NCBI GenBank assembly: GCA_004378665.1
Contig: SOIA01000191.1
Span: 1 to 8,067, forward strand
Direction: 5' to 3'
From: Candidatus Aminicenantota bacterium
GTDB lineage: Bacteria > Acidobacteriota > Aminicenantia > Aminicenantales > Aminicenantaceae
Length of the DNA stretch: 8,067 nt
The stretch's first letter is position 1. Each line of letters starts with the position of its first letter. The position numbers were made by a program, and so were the translations under genes. The notes under the pieces are model-generated. The model worked only from the letters and a program-made list of their open reading frames with translations. It did not search any database and was not told where the DNA came from. This document shows positions 4,852 to 8,067 of the stretch, piece after piece.

Positions 4852-7734
4852 TCAGGATACTGGGAGTTTATTTGTTTTTTTCTCTTCTAAATCCATCGAG
4901 ATGAAGATGGCAAAAAGAGAGCCCTTTCCGCTCTCGCTTTCCACGGTAATATGGCCTTCGTGCTCTTTGACAATGGCATAGCTGATGGATAATCCAAGGC
5001 CAGTCCCTTTTCCGATCCCCTTTGTTGTGAAGAATGGATCAAAAATGTGGGGTAAATCCCGCTTTTTAATCCCGGTTCCGGTGTCCTCAATTTTCACGAT
5101 GGCCTGGTTATCCAACTGATTGAGTTCGATCCCCAGGGTTCCTCCCTCGGGCATGGCGTCGATAGCATTGAGGATGATGTTGATGAAAACCTGCTGGAGT
5201 TTTTCGCCTTCTGCCCAGATAGGCTTCACAGGAGAGAGCTTCAGTTCCAGATGGATGTTCATGTTTTTCAATTTGTACTCGATCAGGGATATGATCTCTT
5301 CGAGGTTTTCTTTGAGATCGACCTGGTGAAATGAAGATTCCGAAGGATTGCGCGCGAAGTTGAGGAGATTCTTGATTATCCGGGCGACTCTTTCTGTTTG
5401 TGCTTCGATCTTTTCAAGAATCTGAGAATGGGGTGCATCGGAGAGTTTTTTCTGAAGGATCTGAACATAGCTTGAAATTCCTGTCAGTGGTGTGTTGATC
5501 TCATGGGCCACACCCGCAGAAAGGAGGCCGATGGACGCGAGCTTCTCTGATGTGAGGAGCTGTTGCTGGAGTGAGATCTTTTCCGTGATGTCTTCAAAGG
5601 CAATCACAGTCCCGTAGGGATTCATCTCGTTGTCCATCAGGGGAGTTTTTGAGATGTCGAATATTTTCTTTCCCCCCGATGGCATATCAAGAGTGATTTC
5701 GCTCATAAGTCGGAAATCTCTTTGAGAATCCAACGGGAAAAGTGCGGAGTAGTTTTTCTTCCCTAAAACCTTCTCAAGAGTCTTGTCCATGACTTCTTCT
5801 TTTTTCTTCTGGAATGTTTCTTCCAGAACACGGTTCCATCCTGTGATCTTGCCTTTCCGGTCAATGACCGCGACTCCCATGGTCAGACTCTCGATAATGT
5901 TTTCGCTGTAATCCTTGAGTCTTTCCAGCTCCACAGCCCGGATGCTGGCCTGGCTGTACAGATAGGCGTTCTCCAGGGCCAGAGCTGCAGGGGAAGATAT
6001 TGTGGTCAACAGCTCCCAGTCTTCGCTGCGGAGAAAAGTGTTATCCACTTTTTTCCCCATGCCAAGACAGCCGATGAGTTTATCCTCGACTTTGAGCGGC
6101 ATATAATGAAAAAAACAGGAAGAGGAAAGGTCCTCGAATTTTTTCTGGAGTTCGGTTCTTTCTGAGTAGGAATAATAGGTAATGAAATCCTTTTCTTTGA
6201 GATCCTCGTAGGTCTGGCCGTCAAAAGTGATCCTGGTGCCGGCCATGGTCAATTTCCCTCGAGAGTTCAGGATGTAAAAGGTGTTCTCCTCGCTTTCTGC
6301 GGGGAGGAGAAGAGCGATGCATTTGAGAGAGAGCGCGTTGGCGATCATATCCAGGAGAGACTGGGAGAGCTTCTTCAGGTTCCTTTCCCGGCTGAGCTCT
6401 TTACTGATGGAGAGAAGTGTTTTCCGGTATTTATAACTGCGCTTGTAAAAGGCTCTGTCCACTATGGATTGGAAGAGTTTTTTCAACGGAGCGAAAAGGG
6501 TTGCTCCGAGGATGATGGCCAGAATTCCCAGGATCAGGGCGTTGAGCCTGTTTTGGACAAGGCCTTTCGTCTGCGCGCTGACGATGAAATAGACAATTGC
6601 CAGGACCGCAGATGAAGATATCAGGGTGATCGCCTTTTTCAGGAGCAGTTCAAAATCCATGATCCTGTGCCTGGAGATGGAGTAAGAAAATGTGAGAGGG
6701 ATGAGGGCCTGAAGGATGACGGTGAGTTCTGCGGCTTTGGATGGGACCTGGCCGAACATGAAAGGGATGATGTAAAAAAAGGTGAATGGAATGATGCCCG
6801 CGCCGAGTCCGTAGATGACCCACTTCAGCTGTTTTCTGACCATCAGGTTGGAGGGCTTCCGCGCGCTGTGGAGGATGCTTCCCAGGGTCAGGGCGGAAAA
6901 AAGCGCAAAATGGATGAGGTCCAGTTTTTCTGAAATCAACTGGAGGCGGAGGATGAGAGAATCGTTCAGATTATTCAGTCCCGGGAGATGAAAAACGATT
7001 TTCATCAGAAGGAGAACGGCACCAGGAATGTACAGAACAAAAACGGATGAAAACCTATTTTTGAAGATTTTTTTTCTTTGGGGAAAGATCAAGAAAAAAT
7101 GAAGGAGAAGAGGCGGGAAAACCAGAAAGGCAAACGTATCCAGCCAGTAAAAGACACTGTCCAGAGTATCGAGCTTTCCCGTGGGGGAAAAAATGTAGAA
7201 TGAATAAAACGCCAGGGAGATGAGATAAAAATAGACATAGGGCATGGAGAAGGGCTTTTTTGAGGTGAGGAAAACTATCAGGCCTATAACCAGGGTCATC
7301 AAACCGATAAAGGCGAGATAAAAATAGATAGGGTCGACTCTCTTTTGCTGAGGATTGAAAGAAGGAAAAAAGATGCTTCCGCCTCTAGCGATCTCGTATG
7401 TCACTCTCTGGTCGGAAAGACCCGCTATCCACAGATTTTTGGCGACGTCTATCTTGTTTTTGACCGGTGTGTTGTTGATGGAATAGAGGAGATCTCCTTT
7501 TTTGATGTTATTAAAATAGGCAGGACTTTTGACATCTACCTTTAAGGCAGTTAAACCTTCCGGTTTGTTAACCCAGGTGACGCCATCCGTTGGTTCTCTC
7601 CAGGTGATTTTTTCGTAGATATTCAGGCCGCCGAGGATGAGGAGAATAAGGATGGGAAAAATTGCCAGGTATATCCGGATTCTCTGCGGGAGGTCTTTTT
7701 CCCGTGTTTTTAAGAATCCAAAAAATTGAATCAT
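4852..7734 (-). CDS. Membrane sensor histidine kinase: PDZ, ComP-like multi-TM, GAF, PAS, NtrB-type transmitter
   Basis: This is a 960-residue sensor kinase. A transmembrane helix (about 20-39) is followed by an extracytoplasmic PDZ-like domain (about 45-118, with the KKGDLLYSINNTPV strand-loop) and about nine more membrane helices (near 137-157, 165-183, 195-217, 231-249, 272-290, 303-326, 336-354, 369-387, 397-416). The segment SRHRIMDFELLLKKA (354-368) resembles the corresponding stretch of Bacillus ComP, which also has an extracellular PDZ-like region and a multi-TM sensor. The cytoplasmic part has a GAF domain (about 440-592), a PAS domain (about 608-720), HisKA with phosphoacceptor His744 (GVAHEINTPL) and an HATPase with Asn852/Asn856, DTGTG (884-888), the FDPFF box (898-902) and GTGLGL (910-915). 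All catalytic boxes are intact. The transmitter is of the NtrB/ZraS type, not the HisKA_3 type of ComP. The ligand is unknown. The gene lies 24 bases after the small exported protein gene and eight before its response regulator. Its ribosome binding site is weak (AAAG). Confidence 0.95.
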   Translation of the reverse strand: MIQFFGFLKTREKDLPQRIRIYLAIFPILILLILGGLNIYEKITWREPTDGVTWVNKPEGLTALKVDVKSPAYFNNIKKGDLLYSINNTPVKNKIDVAKNLWIAGLSDQRVTYEIARGGSIFFPSFNPQQKRVDPIYFYLAFIGLMTLVIGLIVFLTSKKPFSMPYVYFYLISLAFYSFYIFSPTGKLDTLDSVFYWLDTFAFLVFPPLLLHFFLIFPQRKKIFKNRFSSVFVLYIPGAVLLLMKIVFHLPGLNNLNDSLILRLQLISEKLDLIHFALFSALTLGSILHSARKPSNLMVRKQLKWVIYGLGAGIIPFTFFYIIPFMFGQVPSKAAELTVILQALIPLTFSYSISRHRIMDFELLLKKAITLISSSAVLAIVYFIVSAQTKGLVQNRLNALILGILAIILGATLFAPLKKLFQSIVDRAFYKRSYKYRKTLLSISKELSRERNLKKLSQSLLDMIANALSLKCIALLLPAESEENTFYILNSRGKLTMAGTRITFDGQTYEDLKEKDFITYYSYSERTELQKKFEDLSSSCFFHYMPLKVEDKLIGCLGMGKKVDNTFLRSEDWELLTTISSPAALALENAYLYSQASIRAVELERLKDYSENIIESLTMGVAVIDRKGKITGWNRVLEETFQKKKEEVMDKTLEKVLGKKNYSALFPLDSQRDFRLMSEITLDMPSGGKKIFDISKTPLMDNEMNPYGTVIAFEDITEKISLQQQLLTSEKLASIGLLSAGVAHEINTPLTGISSYVQILQKKLSDAPHSQILEKIEAQTERVARIIKNLLNFARNPSESSFHQVDLKENLEEIISLIEYKLKNMNIHLELKLSPVKPIWAEGEKLQQVFINIILNAIDAMPEGGTLGIELNQLDNQAIVKIEDTGTGIKKRDLPHIFDPFFTTKGIGKGTGLGLSISYAIVKEHEGHITVESESGKGSLFAIFISMDLEEKKTNKLPVS

Positions 7735-7758
7735 CTTTATAAAAAATATATGTTTAGA

Positions 7759-8022
7759 TCAATCCAGAACGTGTTTGGCCCCAACCCGGATGGCCCATTT
7801 TGTGCTTGGCTGTTTAAGAAGTTTTTCCAATTCCGGGCCTATTTTGAGTCCCAGAGGGGTTGTTCTGGAGAGGAGGGTGCTCATGTAATCGTATTTTGGC
7901 TTTTTGTCGGGTACGTTTTGGGGATGAGAGGCAAGATCCTTTGAGGAAAGCATGTTGTGGGGAGTGAGTACAAGAAAGATGAAAAGGGAGAGAATCACTC
8001 CCAGGCTGATTTTTTTTCTCAT
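7759..8022 (-). CDS. Small exported protein of unknown function, first gene of the kinase operon
   Basis: I do not recognise this 87-residue protein. Its N-terminus is a clear signal sequence: MRKK, a hydrophobic stretch (about 5-20) and a polar segment, although the cleavage site is not obvious. The remaining 55-60 residues are basic and lysine-rich, with a likely amphipathic helix around GPELEKLLKQ and no cysteine. It is probably secreted, periplasmic or membrane-anchored. The start fits because it places the signal sequence at residue 1 and sits just after a good promoter. The mRNA leader would then be only a few bases, and the nearest purine-rich stretch (AAGAGA) is a weak site. The stop is 24 bases before the kinase start, which suggests one operon and a functional link, for example a ligand, a co-sensor or an inhibitor of the kinase. 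Coding status rests on the signal peptide, the promoter and the operon position. Confidence 0.68.
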   Translation of the reverse strand: MRKKISLGVILSLFIFLVLTPHNMLSSKDLASHPQNVPDKKPKYDYMSTLLSRTTPLGLKIGPELEKLLKQPSTKWAIRVGAKHVLD

Positions 8023-8032
8023 TTTCTCTTAA

Positions 8033-8061
8033 AAAATAAATCTTTCTGAAGGTTTTGTCAA
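8033..8061 (-). promoter_or_regulatory. Sigma-70-type promoter for the small protein-kinase-regulator operon
   Basis: On the minus strand a perfect -35 TTGACA (8061-8056) lies 17 bases from a -10 TATTTT (8038-8033; four of six). Transcription would start near 8026-8024, only two to four bases before the ATG at 8022, giving a nearly leaderless mRNA. No sigma-54 motif is visible in the short upstream sequence available, so the signalling operon appears to be expressed by the housekeeping polymerase. Confidence 0.62.
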
Positions 8062-8067
8062 CTTCCT

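Noticed and set aside
3455..7734. PrsK/PrsR (PEP-CTERM/exosortase) two-component system
   Set aside because: The sigma-54 regulator output is similar, but the PDZ plus multi-TM input differs and no PEP-CTERM motif or exosortase gene is present in the window.
1..8067. CRISPR arrays, insertion sequences, tRNA or rRNA genes
   Set aside because: No regularly spaced repeats, transposase-like frames, terminal repeats or tRNA/rRNA signatures were seen on either strand.

Overview
The window looks like chromosomal DNA from a free-living, Gram-negative-type bacterium of moderate GC (mid-40s percent by eye). It holds five clear protein genes, no RNA genes and no mobile elements. A Thermotoga/Bacillus-type SpeD, a signal-peptide-bearing M1-like metallopeptidase, a PDZ-plus-multi-TM histidine kinase and a sigma-54 activator together would fit an Acidobacteriota/Aminicenantes-like lineage. 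That placement is an impression from protein style and was not tested.

Layout. Bases 1-76 carry a sigma-70-type promoter, with a 12-bp palindrome just upstream, for speD (77-511, +), a pyruvoyl-dependent S-adenosylmethionine decarboxylase-family protein. Bases 512-764 are a dense regulatory gap: a stem-loop after speD, two dyads, a textbook sigma-54 -24/-12 promoter (644-659), a possible 30-codon leader ORF (676-768) whose stop overlaps the next start, and an extended -10 element. The next gene (765-3395, +) encodes an exported 876-residue M1-like zinc metallopeptidase. It keeps the HExxH-x18-E zinc site but has lost the GAMEN exopeptidase motif. A 59-bp convergent gap (3396-3454) follows.

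The rest is one apparent minus-strand operon, transcribed right to left from a TTGACA promoter at the window's right edge. It encodes a small exported protein (8022-7759, 87 aa), a ComP-like histidine kinase (7734-4852, 960 aa: TM, PDZ, about nine TMs, GAF, PAS, HisKA, HATPase) and an NtrC-family response regulator (4843-3455, 462 aa: receiver, AAA+ with intact GAFTGA, Fis-type HTH).

How they may work together (inference). The kinase senses a signal outside or in the membrane through its PDZ and multi-TM region and phosphorylates the regulator at Asp55. The regulator then activates sigma-54 polymerase. The only sigma-54 promoter seen in the window lies in front of the adjacent metallopeptidase gene, so that gene is the obvious candidate target. 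An exported small protein encoded first in the kinase operon recalls the ComX-ComP layout and raises the possibility of a peptide- or envelope-sensing circuit whose output is a surface peptidase. speD looks like an unrelated housekeeping neighbour.
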